64,000 bases of DNA, taken from the NCBI RefSeq assembly GCF_024298865.1, contig NZ_CP101161.1, positions 827,227 to 891,226 on the forward strand. The letters are read 5' to 3'. Positions within the stretch are counted from its first letter, which is position 1. The number at the start of each line of letters is the position of its first letter. Origin of the DNA: Halorarius halobius (GTDB lineage: Archaea > Halobacteriota > Halobacteria > Halobacteriales > Haloarculaceae). The notes under the pieces were generated by a model that ran no database searches, was not told the DNA's origin, and saw only the letters and a list, made by a program, of their open reading frames with translations. The translations under genes were made by a program, and so were the position numbers. Positions 17,974 through 26,723 of the stretch are shown here, piece after piece.

Positions 17974-18588
17974 ATGTCGGAGGAGGAAGCCCCCGAGCCG
18001 GACGCCCCGGCCTCGACGGACGACGAGCGCGTCTCCGCCCAGCTGTTCGGCGAGTGGAGCGTCGACGACATCGAGTACAGCGACCCGTCGACGCGGCGGT
18101 ACATCACCGTCACGCCCATCGCACACACCCAGGGTCGCCACGCGAGCAAGCAGTTCAAGAAGTCGGAAATAAGCATCGTCGAGCGGCTCATCAACCGTCT
18201 GATGCAGACCGAGGAGAACACCGGCAAGAAACAGCAGGCGACCCGCATCGTCCGGGACGCGTTCGAGCAGGTCCACGAGCGCACCGACGAGAACCCGGTG
18301 CAGGTGCTCGTCACCGCCGTGGAGAACGCCGGCCCGCGCGAGGAGACCGTCCGCCTGAAGTACGGTGGCATCTCCGTGCCCAAAGCGGTGGACGTGGCGC
18401 CCCAGCGCCGCGTCGACCAGGCGCTGAAGTTCCTCGCCGAGGGCGTGCAGGGTGCGTCGTTCAAGACGCCCACGCCCGCGGCGGAGGCGCTGGCCAACCA
18501 GCTCGTCGGCGCCGCCAACTACGACGTCGGCACCTACGCCGTCAACCAGAAGGAAGAGAAGGAGCGCGTCGCGGCCGCCGCGCGATAA
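17974..18588 (+). CDS. rpsG: 30S ribosomal protein S7
   Basis: Ribosomal protein uS7 (204 residues), a primary binder of the 16S rRNA 3' domain. It has the archaeal acidic N-terminal extension (MSEEEAPEPDAPASTDDERV), then INRLMQTEENTGKKQQATRI, VQVLVTAVENAGPREE and APQRRVDQALKFLAEG, ending YAVNQKEEKERVAAAAR. It follows rpsL after one base. In most archaea the elongation factor 2 gene comes next; here the following genes are on the other strand. Confidence 0.98.
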   Translation: MSEEEAPEPDAPASTDDERVSAQLFGEWSVDDIEYSDPSTRRYITVTPIAHTQGRHASKQFKKSEISIVERLINRLMQTEENTGKKQQATRIVRDAFEQVHERTDENPVQVLVTAVENAGPREETVRLKYGGISVPKAVDVAPQRRVDQALKFLAEGVQGASFKTPTPAAEALANQLVGAANYDVGTYAVNQKEEKERVAAAAR

Positions 18589-18657
18589 TCTCTCGGCAGT
18601 TTCTCCCCGTCTTCGACCGTCGCGGAGCGGCGCCGCCGGTCGAGCGGCCCCCCGAAC

Positions 18658-19281
18658 TCACTCCGCGGTCGCGGCTGACGTGTCGACCCCGCGGGTGCCA
18701 CTGGCCCGCCAGCCGGCGTAGCCGAGCAGGGCCATCCCCGCGGCGTAGACGGCGGTGGGGAGCCAGAAGCCGACGTCGAGGACGGTGATGGCGCCGCCGA
18801 GAAGCGGCGCGAGCAGCAGGAGCGCGCCCGCGCCGCGGTCGATTCTCCGGTCGTCACGGAGGAGCGCGACGCCGTACAGGCCGACGCCGAGGCCGGCGAC
18901 GCCGACGGTCACGAGCGCGAGCAGGGCGAACAGCCCCGCCACGATGCCCGCGAGCGGGCCGACGCCGGCGTCGAACGCGAACAGGCCGGCGTAGCCGACG
19001 AACGCGCCGACGAGCCCGAACAGCGTAATCCGGCGACCCCACAGCCGGAGCCCCGACTCCGCGCCGGCACGCACGAACAGCAGGGCGACGTGGGTGGCGA
19101 TTCCCGCGAGCGTCAGCCCCGGAGCGACCGTGTTCCGGAGGCTCTGGGGATCCGTCAACGCCGGGTCGAACTGGTAGGCGTCCGGGACGGGCACCATCGC
19201 CTGTATCGCCGTGCTCGCGAGGAGCGCCACGCTCCCGACGACGGCCGCCGCGCCGACGAGCCGCGGGCGGTCGCGGAGCAT
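18658..19281 (-). CDS. Haloarchaeal multi-helix membrane protein
   Basis: Protein of 207 residues with about six hydrophobic helices (for example LVGAAAVVGSVALLASTAIQ, ITLFGLVGAFVGYAGLFAF and GALLLLAPLLGGAITVLDVG). Its start ATG shares one base with the stop of the PQQ-propeller lipoprotein gene (TGATG), so it is the second gene of a two-gene operon. An extracytoplasmic loop after the first helix (VPDAYQFDPALTDPQSLRN) is the only long hydrophilic stretch near the N-terminus. The family and function were not recognised; partnership with the lipoprotein is inferred from coupling only. Confidence 0.72.
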   Translation of the reverse strand: MLRDRPRLVGAAAVVGSVALLASTAIQAMVPVPDAYQFDPALTDPQSLRNTVAPGLTLAGIATHVALLFVRAGAESGLRLWGRRITLFGLVGAFVGYAGLFAFDAGVGPLAGIVAGLFALLALVTVGVAGLGVGLYGVALLRDDRRIDRGAGALLLLAPLLGGAITVLDVGFWLPTAVYAAGMALLGYAGWRASGTRGVDTSAATAE

Positions 19282-20468
19282 CAGCCGTCCGCCTCCCCGA
19301 GCGCGACCACCGTTCGGTCTGTCGTCAGGAACGCGCTCCCCGCGGAGAGCGCCGGCGCGGGCACCCGCCGCGAGGCGGTGAACGCCCACCCGCCCTGCCC
19401 GCGCTCGCGGGAGAGCGACTGGAGCGCGAACTCGGCCTCCGGGCCCTCGCCGGCGGGCATCGACACGAGCGGCCCGCCGTCCGAGGCGGCGTCGACCGAC
19501 CCCTCGCCGAGATAGACACACCAGCGCGGCTCCGGTTCGTCGCCGCGATTCAGGGCGAACAGCGCGTCCGGCCCCTCGCCGACGAGTTCGACGGCGTACA
19601 GCGAGTCGGCCGTGGCGACAGGCGCGTCGTAGCCGCGGCCACCCCCGCGCTCGAACTGCCAGCGCTCGCGGCCGTCGCCGGTCGCGTACGCGAACAGGCC
19701 GTCGTAGCTCCCGACAAGGACGTCCTCGGCGACGACCGGGAGCGAGTCGACGCCGCCGCTTCCGGCGGTCCACCGCGTCTCGCCCGCCTCGGAGACCGCA
19801 CCGAGGCCGGCGGCCGTCGCGTAGACGGAGCCGTCGGCGAGCGCCGGCCGGCTTACGGGGCCGTCGAACGGCACGCGCCACCGCACGCTCCCGTCCACCG
19901 GGTCGAGCGCGAGCAGTTCGCCCGCCGTCGGGAGGTAGACGGCCTCGCCGACGACGGCGGCGGCAGTGGCCGCGTGGTCGGCCGTCCAGACCGTCTCGCC
20001 GTCGGCGACCAGCGCGGTCCCCCCGTCGCCGGCGACGACGACGCCGTCGTCGGTGACGGTCGGGGGCCCCGCGGCCGGGCCGGTCCCGACCGCGACCGAC
20101 CATCGGCGGGTGCCGTCACGGGCGTCGAGCGCGTGGAGCGTGCCGCCCCCGTCGACGACGTGGACGACGCCGCCGGCGAGGCTGGGCGCGCTGGCGCGGG
20201 CCTCACCCGGCAGGTCGACAGCCCACGCCACCGCGGGGTCCGCCGGCGGCGCGGCACCGGCGACGACGCCGGTGTTGCGAGCGTTCCCGCGGTACGTCGG
20301 CCAGTCGACGGTCGGGTCGGGGACGGTGCCGCCCGTGTCGCCCGGCCCGACGACCCGCGAGGGCGTGGGCCGGTCGTCGGCCGGGCACGAGGAGGAACAG
20401 CCGGCGACCGCGACGGGGAGCATCGCCGCGCCGGCCCGAAGCGCGTCGCGTCTGGAGAGCACAGCCAT
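19281..20468 (-). CDS. PQQ-like beta-propeller lipoprotein
   Basis: Secreted, lipid-anchored protein of 395 residues. The N-terminus MAVLSRRDALRAGAAMLPV has a Tat twin-arginine motif and is followed by a lipobox VAGC (Cys24). The rest is a beta-propeller built from PQQ-type repeats: WPTYRGNARNTGV, then repeated units such as GTLHALDARDGTRRW and GELLALDPVDGSVRW. Such haloarchaeal proteins are often annotated PQQ-binding, but usually act as structural propellers (as in BamB) without an enzyme activity. It is the first gene of an operon with the downstream membrane protein. Confidence 0.88.
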   Translation of the reverse strand: MAVLSRRDALRAGAAMLPVAVAGCSSSCPADDRPTPSRVVGPGDTGGTVPDPTVDWPTYRGNARNTGVVAGAAPPADPAVAWAVDLPGEARASAPSLAGGVVHVVDGGGTLHALDARDGTRRWSVAVGTGPAAGPPTVTDDGVVVAGDGGTALVADGETVWTADHAATAAAVVGEAVYLPTAGELLALDPVDGSVRWRVPFDGPVSRPALADGSVYATAAGLGAVSEAGETRWTAGSGGVDSLPVVAEDVLVGSYDGLFAYATGDGRERWQFERGGGRGYDAPVATADSLYAVELVGEGPDALFALNRGDEPEPRWCVYLGEGSVDAASDGGPLVSMPAGEGPEAEFALQSLSRERGQGGWAFTASRRVPAPALSAGSAFLTTDRTVVALGEADG

Positions 20469-20489
20469 GTCGGCGAGTCGACGCTCCCA

Positions 20490-20705
20490 CTACGAGTGTT
20501 TTCCGCCGGTAGGAGGGCAGTCCCACGCGTCGACGTGGTCCCGCACGGCCGTCTCGAAGCCGGTGAGCGTCTCGCCGGTCGCCCGACGCGGCGGTCGTGG
20601 GCCGCTGGCGCGCGTGGGTCGGACGTACAGTGAAGGCCGCTCGACCCGAAGCGGGGGCGTGGACAGCGACGACCTTCGGGCCCGGCTCCAGCGGTTCGGC
20701 GGCAC
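20490..20705 (-). CDS. Doubtful small ORF with coding-like 3' half
   Basis: A 71-codon frame opposite the start of the next small gene. Its last ~30 codons (GETLTGFETAVRDHVDAWDC, then PPTGGKHS) have the third-position G/C pattern of real haloarchaeal genes. The first 40 are compositionally poor and partly shadow the gene at 20659-20928. It may be the remnant of a small protein, or a real short gene with an unrecognised start. No known family was recognised. Confidence 0.25.
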   Translation of the reverse strand: MPPNRWSRARRSSLSTPPLRVERPSLYVRPTRASGPRPPRRATGETLTGFETAVRDHVDAWDCPPTGGKHS

Positions 20706-20928
20706 GGCCGACGAGCGGCGTGCCGTCGCCCGGCAGGCCCGCGACCTCGCGGACGAGGGACGCTACGAGCGGGACGCCGGCCGCCCGCTGACGGCGGCGC
20801 TCGTCGCCGCCGAACTGGCCGACGCGCCCGACGGCGGCCCCGCCGACCGGTGGAACTGGTGGCTCGGCGCGCTCGAACTCGCGTACGGCGGCTACGCCGC
20901 GTTCCAGGTGCGCCGCTGGCGCGAGTAG
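20659..20928 (+). CDS. Small haloarchaeal hypothetical protein
   Basis: Protein of 89 residues from GTG 20659: DSDDLRARLQRFGGTADERR, then a helical region rich in Ala, Arg and Glu, a DAPDGGPADRWNWWLGALEL segment and a C-terminal GGYAAFQVRRWRE. The frame is open upstream to ATG 20467, but those codons are Ser/Arg-rich with poor third-position G/C, so the GTG is preferred. The Trp-rich tail could be peripheral to the membrane. The family is unknown to me. Confidence 0.6.
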   Translation: MDSDDLRARLQRFGGTADERRAVARQARDLADEGRYERDAGRPLTAALVAAELADAPDGGPADRWNWWLGALELAYGGYAAFQVRRWRE

Positions 20929-21145
20929 CGGCGACGTTCGAACAGCGACGGGTGCCGCGACCGTAACGTTCATATCATGCCACGCGTTACCATATGACGA
21001 GTGAGGTGGTCCCCCTACACCGTACCGAACCCACATCCCACGGCCGTTGAACCGTCCTGAACTGCTGTCCTGTGTACCTGCTCCGGGCCGCCACTCGCGT
21101 CGCGGCGACAACGTTGATGGGGCTTCCGTTCGACCGTTTTCCCGC

Positions 21146-21880
21146 ATGAAGAAGGTCCTCGCGAGCATCGGCATCGGCAACGCCACCGTAGACACCGTCC
21201 TCCCCTCCGAGACGGTCACGCCCGGCGAGTCCGTCGACGCGACGGTCCACATCGAGGGCGGCGACGCCGAACAGGCCGTCGACCGCATCGAACTCGAGTT
21301 GGAGACGCGCTATCTCACCGACGACGGCTACCGGGAGGGGACGGTCGACCGACTCGTCCTCTCCGAAGGACTCGACATCGAACCGGACACCTCCGAGACC
21401 CGGGACGTGACGCTCGAGGTCCCGTATCACACGCCGGTCACGCTCGGGAACGTCCGCGTGTGGGTCGAGACGGAACTCGACATCTCGCTGGCCGTCGACC
21501 CCGAAGACACGGACCCGCTGGACGTCCAGCCGACCCCGCGGATGCAGGCGCTGTTCGACGCCGCCGAGCAGTTGGGGCTGTCGCTCCGGAGCGCCGACTG
21601 CGAGGCCGACCCGTACGGCCGGTACGTCGGCCGCCGGTTCTACCAGGAGTTCGAGTTCCGCCCCTCGGGCGGGCCGTTCGCCGGCGACCTCGACGAACTG
21701 GAGTTCGTCCCCGACCCCGGCCCGGACGCGCTCGACGTCTACGTCGAGGTGGACCGCCGCGGCGGCCTGCTGTCGGAGATGGCCGAGACCGACGAGTCGA
21801 AGACGTCGCTTTCCGTCACCGCGACGGACGCCGACAGGGTCGCCGACCAGTTGCGCGAGACCGTCGAGCGACACCTCTGA
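21146..21880 (+). CDS. Spo0M-like arrestin-fold protein
   Basis: Protein of 244 residues matching the Spo0M family: MKKVLASIGIGNATVDTVLP, then TVTPGESVDATVHIEGGDAE, a beta-sandwich (arrestin-like) layout, and a C-terminal part with GPFAGDLDELEFVP and VEVDRRGGLLSE. In Bacillus, Spo0M influences sporulation and cell-shape control; in archaea the role is unknown, so the name indicates family only. The 217 bases upstream contain AT-rich patches but no clear second gene. The start at 21146 matches the family's MKK opening; extension upstream to 21047 looks non-coding. The convergent SDR gene ends three bases away. Confidence 0.85.
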   Translation: MKKVLASIGIGNATVDTVLPSETVTPGESVDATVHIEGGDAEQAVDRIELELETRYLTDDGYREGTVDRLVLSEGLDIEPDTSETRDVTLEVPYHTPVTLGNVRVWVETELDISLAVDPEDTDPLDVQPTPRMQALFDAAEQLGLSLRSADCEADPYGRYVGRRFYQEFEFRPSGGPFAGDLDELEFVPDPGPDALDVYVEVDRRGGLLSEMAETDESKTSLSVTATDADRVADQLRETVERHL

Positions 21881-21883
21881 GCG

Positions 21884-22657
21884 TCAGCGGCTGTTGAGGC
21901 TCCCGCCGTCGACGACGACCGACTCGGCGGTGACGAACCCCGCGAGGTCGCTGGCGAGGAAGGTGCAGACGCCGGCGACCTCCGCCGGCCGGCCGAACCG
22001 GCGGAGCGGTATCGACGCCTTCAGGTCCTCGCCCTCGTCGGTGCCCACGAGCGCGTAGTCGTCGGTCGTCATCGCCGTCTCGATGACGCCCGGGTGGACG
22101 ACGTTGACGCGGACGCCGTCCGGGCCGAGTTCCGCCGCCAGCGCGTAGGAGAACAGCGTGACGCCACCCTTCGACGCCGAGTAGGGAGCCAGCCCGCCGT
22201 AGCCGGTGATGCCGGCGATGCTGGAGACGTTGACGATGCTTCCGCCACCCTCGACCATCCGGAGCGCCGCCGCCTTCGAGCCGTGGACGACGCCGTCGAG
22301 GTTCACGGCCACGAGGTCCCGGTAGGCGTCCACGTCAAGGTCGACCACCGGGGTCTGTGGGCCGACGACGCCCGCGTTGTTCACCATCACGTCGATACCG
22401 CCGAACGCGTCGGCGGCCGCGACCGCCCGCTCGACGTCGTCGTAGTCGGTCACGTCGCAGTCGACGAACGCCGCCTCGCGGTCCGTCTCGCTCGCGACGA
22501 GTTCGTGGGTGGGCTCGCCACCCTCGCGTGGCGACTCCCGGACGTCGGCACACACGACATCGGCCCCGTGGGCCGCGAACTCGCGCGCGACGGCCCGCCC
22601 GATGCCGGACGCCGCGCCGGTGACGACTGCCGCACGGTCGGTGAGGAGTTCCGTCAT
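21884..22657 (-). CDS. Short-chain dehydrogenase/reductase (SDR)
   Basis: Classical SDR of 257 residues using NAD(P)H to oxidise or reduce an alcohol/ketone pair. Visible are the cofactor loop TGAASGIG (13-20), NNAG (93-96), the catalytic Ser of VNVSSIAG and the YxxxK pair Tyr159/Lys163 (YSASK). The stretch AELGPDGVRVNVVHPGVIET and the C-terminal VVVDGGSLNSR are also typical of the 3-oxoacyl-reductase-like group. CADVR at the end of strand 2 (Asp38 following V-C-A) suggests NAD preference. MTELL at 22657 is chosen; an in-frame ATG ten codons upstream (22687) is possible. Substrate unknown. Confidence 0.9.
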   Translation of the reverse strand: MTELLTDRAAVVTGAASGIGRAVAREFAAHGADVVCADVRESPREGGEPTHELVASETDREAAFVDCDVTDYDDVERAVAAADAFGGIDVMVNNAGVVGPQTPVVDLDVDAYRDLVAVNLDGVVHGSKAAALRMVEGGGSIVNVSSIAGITGYGGLAPYSASKGGVTLFSYALAAELGPDGVRVNVVHPGVIETAMTTDDYALVGTDEGEDLKASIPLRRFGRPAEVAGVCTFLASDLAGFVTAESVVVDGGSLNSR

Positions 22658-22748
22658 GGAGCGGTAGCGTACCACATTGTCGGGCATAAGCGTGCCGCCG
22701 GGGGCGGCGAACCGACGAAGGGAAGGCGGCGGCGGAGCTACCGCGGAT

Positions 22749-23981
22749 ATGAAGCTCCGGCTGCTAGGTGGCGCCCGCGAGGTGGGCCGGAGCGCCGTCC
22801 TCGTCAACGACTCCCTGCTTCTGGACTACGGCATGAAGAACACCGAGCCGGCGGGCTGGCCCGTCGGCTCCGTCGACCCGGATGCGGTCGTCGTCTCCCA
22901 CGGCCACCTCGACCACGTCGGCGGGCTTCCCGCACTGTTGTCGGGGCGCGAGCGCCCACCCATCCACTGGACGCCGCCGACCGCCGCGTTCGCTCGGATG
23001 CTCGCCCGCGACACGCTGAAACTGAAGGGCGGGACGATGCAGTGTCCGTTCACCGACGCCGAGGTCCACCGGCTCTCGGAGGTGTCGGTCACGCACGGCT
23101 ACCGCGAGACGTTCGAGGCGGCCGGCCACGAGGTGACGCTGTTCGACGCCGGCCACATCCCCGGGAGCGCGCACGTCCTCGTCGACGACGGCGACACCCG
23201 GCTCCTCTACACGGGCGACTTCCACACGGACGACCAGCGCCTCGTCGCGGGGTCGACCGCCCGCCCCGAGGCGGACGCCGTGCTGTGTGAGTCGACGTAC
23301 TCCGACGTGAGCCACGAGCCGCGCGACGAAGTGGAAGGGCGATTCGCCCGGACGCTCCGCGAGACCACGGTCCGGGGGGGAACGGCCGTCGTCCCGGCGT
23401 TCGCCATCGGCCGCACCCAGGAGGTGCTTCTGGTCTGTGCCGCCCACGATATCGACTGCTACGTCGACGGAATGGGCGTCGAGGTGCTGGAGTTGCTCCG
23501 GAACCACCCCGCGTTCGTCCGCGACCCCGAGGCGCTCCGGCGTGCCGCCTCGAACGCCCGCGAGGTGACTGGACGGGACGGCCAGCGGGAGCGCATCGCC
23601 GACCAGAACACCGTCGTCGTCACCACGAGCGGGATGCTCACCGGCGGGCCGGCGATGACGTACGTGCCGGCGATTCGCGGCTACCCGGGCAACCTCGTCG
23701 CCTTCTCCGGCTACCAGGTCGAGGGGACACCCGGCCGCGAGTTGCTCGAGACCGGGAGCGCCGAGATAGACGGCCGGCGGATGCCTGTCAGCGCCCGCGT
23801 CAAAGGGTTCGACTTCTCGGCCCACGCCGACCGCGCGGGGCTCCGGTCGTTCCTCGACTCGTATCGCGATGCCACGGTGCTCGTCAACCACGGCGACCGC
23901 TGTCCGGCGTTCGCCGACGAACTGCGCGGGGACGGCTACGACGCGAGCGCCCCCGAGGTGGGCGAGCGGATAGTCGTCTAG
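22749..23981 (+). CDS. Beta-CASP metallo-beta-lactamase RNase/exonuclease
   Basis: MBL-fold nuclease of 410 residues with a beta-CASP insert, related to CPSF73/RNase J-type RNA-processing enzymes. The zinc-binding HxHxDH motif is SHGHLDHVGG (His51, His53, Asp55, His56). Later motifs are GHIPGSAHVLVDD, LYTGDFHTDD, the beta-CASP text PAFAIGRTQEVLL, TSGMLTGGPAM and FSAHAD near the C-terminus. There is no KH domain at the N-terminus, so it belongs to the short archaeal group rather than aCPSF1. ATG 22749 opens directly on the first MBL strand. Its stop shares CTAG with the convergent monooxygenase gene. Confidence 0.9.
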   Translation: MKLRLLGGAREVGRSAVLVNDSLLLDYGMKNTEPAGWPVGSVDPDAVVVSHGHLDHVGGLPALLSGRERPPIHWTPPTAAFARMLARDTLKLKGGTMQCPFTDAEVHRLSEVSVTHGYRETFEAAGHEVTLFDAGHIPGSAHVLVDDGDTRLLYTGDFHTDDQRLVAGSTARPEADAVLCESTYSDVSHEPRDEVEGRFARTLRETTVRGGTAVVPAFAIGRTQEVLLVCAAHDIDCYVDGMGVEVLELLRNHPAFVRDPEALRRAASNAREVTGRDGQRERIADQNTVVVTTSGMLTGGPAMTYVPAIRGYPGNLVAFSGYQVEGTPGRELLETGSAEIDGRRMPVSARVKGFDFSAHADRAGLRSFLDSYRDATVLVNHGDRCPAFADELRGDGYDASAPEVGERIVV

Positions 23982-25096
23982 AAGACGCCGACGCCGTCCC
24001 CCACCTGGCTCTCGACGAACAGCTCGAACAGCGGCGTGTGCTCGACGACCCAGTCGCGGACCCCGCGCAGGCGCGGCGACTCGACGAACGTCACCGCGGC
24101 CTCTATTCGCGCGCTCCGCGTCACGCGGCGCACCTCGGGCCGGCGGCGCCGTTCGTACCGGGCCAGCGCCGTCTCGACGCGGCCGGCGGTGGCGAGTTCC
24201 TGGGCGAGCACGCGGGCGTCCTGTAACGCGAGCGACGCGCCCATCCCCGAGATGGGGTGGACGGCGTGGGCGGCGTCGCCGACGAGCGCGACCCGGTCGC
24301 GGTGCCACCGCTCGCAGGAGACGTCCCGCACCCGGTCGAAGAACGGCTCGTCGTCCGTCTCCAGCAGGTCGGGGAGTTTCCAGCCCACCGCGTCCGCGGC
24401 GTCCCGGAGGGCGTCGCGGGCCGGCGGCGCCGGCGGCGAATCGAGGCGGGCCGCGAGGTTGAACCCCACCCGGTCGCCGACGCGGGCGACGAACCCCTCG
24501 CTTCCCGGCCCCCAGACGCTCACCATGTCGGCGCCGACGTCCACGTCCTGCCGGGGCCACAGCGACCAGACGTAGGTGTCGTACTCCCGGCGGGTCCAGT
24601 CGTCGAAGCACCGCTCGCGCACCGTCGAGTGGACGCCGTCGGCCCCGACCACGAGGTCGAACGTCCCCGTCGACCCGTCGTCGAACGTGACGCGCACGTC
24701 GTCGCGCCGTTGCTCGATGCGGGTCGGTTCGGTCCCCATCCGGAGGCAGTCGTCGGGAACCGCCCCACGGAGCGCCGCGTGGAGGTCCGCGCGGTGGACG
24801 ACCAGAAGCGACGTCTCGTCGGCAGGGAGCGACGCCCGCGCGAGCAGGCGACCGCCCTCCCCCCGGACCGCGAACGCCTCGGGGTCGGCCGCCCGGTCGC
24901 CCGCCGCGTCGAGGCAGTCGAGGTCCGCGAGCACGTCGAGGCCGCCCTCCCAGAGACCGATGCCGTAGCCGCTCTCGCGCCAGTCGGGAACCTGCTCCAC
25001 GATGGTCGGTGGGGTCCCCTGTCGGGCGAGGTAGCCGCCGAGCGCAAGCCCCGCGAGCCCCCCACCGACGACGAGGACGTCCGTGTCGGCCGACAT
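23978..25096 (-). CDS. FAD-dependent monooxygenase (PHBH/UbiH-like)
   Basis: Flavoprotein hydroxylase of 372 residues. The dinucleotide loop VVGGGLAGLALGGYLA (9-24) is followed by a glutamate at the end of strand 2 (TIVEQ). The middle VVGADGVHSTVR is the DG motif, and GDAAHAVHPISGMGASLALQ is the second FAD motif, where the flavin phosphates bind. Such enzymes hydroxylate aromatic or polyprenyl substrates; the substrate is not deducible. The gene lies 25 bases after the HTH-10 regulator gene on the same strand, so the regulator may control it. The start MSADTD at 25096 places the loop normally. Confidence 0.88.
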   Translation of the reverse strand: MSADTDVLVVGGGLAGLALGGYLARQGTPPTIVEQVPDWRESGYGIGLWEGGLDVLADLDCLDAAGDRAADPEAFAVRGEGGRLLARASLPADETSLLVVHRADLHAALRGAVPDDCLRMGTEPTRIEQRRDDVRVTFDDGSTGTFDLVVGADGVHSTVRERCFDDWTRREYDTYVWSLWPRQDVDVGADMVSVWGPGSEGFVARVGDRVGFNLAARLDSPPAPPARDALRDAADAVGWKLPDLLETDDEPFFDRVRDVSCERWHRDRVALVGDAAHAVHPISGMGASLALQDARVLAQELATAGRVETALARYERRRRPEVRRVTRSARIEAAVTFVESPRLRGVRDWVVEHTPLFELFVESQVGDGVGVF

Positions 25097-25121
25097 ATTC
25101 GTGTCGGGCGACCGAACGGTA

Positions 25122-25763
25122 TTAAATCTCATCGAGGAACTCGCGGACGGCACGCGCCTCGGCCTTCCGGAGCAGTTCGCCCGCCGTCGCCCGGGCGCAG
25201 TCAAGTTCGTCGGCCACGTCGTCGACGGAGCCGGTGCGGGGCACCTCGTAGTAGCCGGCGTCGACGGCCGCCGACAGCGCCGCCCGCTGGCGGTCGGTGA
25301 GCGCCGTCGTCTCCTCACGGCGGAACTCGCGGACCCGGACGATGCGGGCGTCGACCAGGTCGCTCAGCCGCTCGTGGAACGCGCTCAGGAACCGCGACTC
25401 GCCGACTGCCTCGAACCGCGCGGCCCCCGTATCGAGAAACGTCACCGGCGGGAGGAACGCGACGTTCGCCGCCCCGAGCAGTTCCATCAGCGCGTCCGCG
25501 AACTCGTAGCTCGTCTGCCGGACGAACGCGTACGTCCCGCCGTCGCCGGCGACGAGACTCGCCGTGGTGACGCTGTCGACGCCGTCGAGCACCGCCTCCA
25601 TCGCCGCCCGGTCGCCGTCACACCACAGCAACGACGTGACGCTGGCCGTCGGCCCCCACGACACCAACTCAACCCGCGAGGCCGGGCCCCCGTCGGCTAT
25701 CTGCCGGTGGACGGGGTGGGCCAACTCGGGGGGGTAGCTGACCGCGTACGTGACCCGCTTCAC
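25122..25763 (-). CDS. HTH-10 (Bat-like) transcriptional regulator
   Basis: Haloarchaeal regulator of 213 residues. The N-terminal ~140 residues form the conserved domain often found with HTH-10, with no PAS or GAF sensor. Residues ~150-210 hold the HTH-10 module: LTDRQRAALSAAVDAGYYEV, then GSVDDVADELDCARATAGEL. The family includes the bacterio-opsin activator Bat. It is followed closely by the FAD monooxygenase gene, the most likely target together with itself. Confidence 0.88.
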   Translation of the reverse strand: MKRVTYAVSYPPELAHPVHRQIADGGPASRVELVSWGPTASVTSLLWCDGDRAAMEAVLDGVDSVTTASLVAGDGGTYAFVRQTSYEFADALMELLGAANVAFLPPVTFLDTGAARFEAVGESRFLSAFHERLSDLVDARIVRVREFRREETTALTDRQRAALSAAVDAGYYEVPRTGSVDDVADELDCARATAGELLRKAEARAVREFLDEI

Positions 25764-25846
25764 GGGGGAGGCACCGCCCCCGGATTCATAAAACGCCGCA
25801 TTCGTTCGGGGCCAGCCCCACCAGCACCGCGCCCGTAGGCCGACGT

Positions 25847-26722
25847 ATGACTGCCGACGTGACGACGGTAGCCGCCGCGAGGGGACGGGTCGCGTACGCG
25901 GAGTACGGCGACCCCGAGGGAGCGCCGCTGGTGCTGTTCCACGGCACCCCCGGGTCGCGGCTGTTCGGCGCAGTGTTCGACGACGCGGCCCGCGAACGGA
26001 ATGTCAGGCTCCTGGTGCCGGACCGGCCGGGCTACGGGCGGTCCGCGCCGCGGCCCGACCGCACGCTCGCTGACACCGCCGCCTTCGTGGAGCCGGTGTT
26101 GGACGACGCGGGCGTCGACCGGGCTCGCGTCGCCGGCTTCTCCGGCGGCGGCCCCCACGCACTCGCGCTGGCGGCGACGGCCCCGGAGCGCGTGACGGGG
26201 GTCGAGTTGGTGTCGACCGCCGCGCCGCCGTCGCTCCACGACCGGCCCACTGCACAGCGACTCCTCCACGGGCTCGCGGCGTGGACGCCGCCGCTTCTGT
26301 CGGCGCTGTTGCGTGGGCAGGCGTGGCTCGCCGCCCGGGGCTCGCCGTCGCTGGTGGCCGGCCAGTACACTGACGACCCGGCGGCGCTCGACGACGCGAC
26401 CGGGCGGGCGGTCCGCGAGGAGTTCCTGGAGGCGTTCGCCGACGGTACCACCGGTGCCGTCACCGAACTCGCCCTGCTGGGCGACGAGTGGGACCTGCCG
26501 CTCGACGCCGTCGACGCGCCGGTGCGACTGTGGCACGGCGACGACGACGAAAACGCCCCCCTGGAGGGGGCCCGGGCGCTCGCCCGACAGGTCGACGGCG
26601 AGGTGACCGTCCTCGACGGCGCGGACCACCTGACCGCGCTGTTAGACGCCCGCGACCGACTGCTCGACGCGGCGGCCGACCCGGCGAGCCGCGAGGCGGT
26701 GGCCGCGAAGGGAGGTGACTGA
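25847..26722 (+). CDS. Alpha/beta hydrolase
   Basis: Serine hydrolase of the alpha/beta fold, 291 residues. It shows the HG oxyanion motif LFHGTPGS (31-37), PDRPGYGRS (58-66), and the nucleophile elbow GFSGGG with Ser99. The acid (LWHGDDDENAP) and the base His (GADHL) come late, in the usual order. It resembles haloalkane dehalogenase/esterase-like lipase families, but the substrate is unknown. Its stop overlaps the region of the next gene's ribosome binding site (GGAGGTGA), so the two genes are coupled. Confidence 0.88.
   Translation: MTADVTTVAAARGRVAYAEYGDPEGAPLVLFHGTPGSRLFGAVFDDAARERNVRLLVPDRPGYGRSAPRPDRTLADTAAFVEPVLDDAGVDRARVAGFSGGGPHALALAATAPERVTGVELVSTAAPPSLHDRPTAQRLLHGLAAWTPPLLSALLRGQAWLAARGSPSLVAGQYTDDPAALDDATGRAVREEFLEAFADGTTGAVTELALLGDEWDLPLDAVDAPVRLWHGDDDENAPLEGARALARQVDGEVTVLDGADHLTALLDARDRLLDAAADPASREAVAAKGGD
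26711..26718 (+). promoter_or_regulatory. Strong Shine-Dalgarno for the CPBP protease gene
   Basis: GGAGGTGA, a full match to the 16S rRNA 3' end, lies five bases before ATG 26724. It decides the start in favour of that ATG rather than the in-frame GTG at 26715, which is inside the site. The site is embedded in the last codons of the upstream hydrolase gene. Confidence 0.8.
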
Positions 26723-26723
26723 G

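Noticed and set aside
20467..20658. N-terminal extension of the 89-residue protein to ATG 20467
   Set aside because: Ser/Arg-rich with non-coding composition and overlaps the start of the divergent lipoprotein gene.
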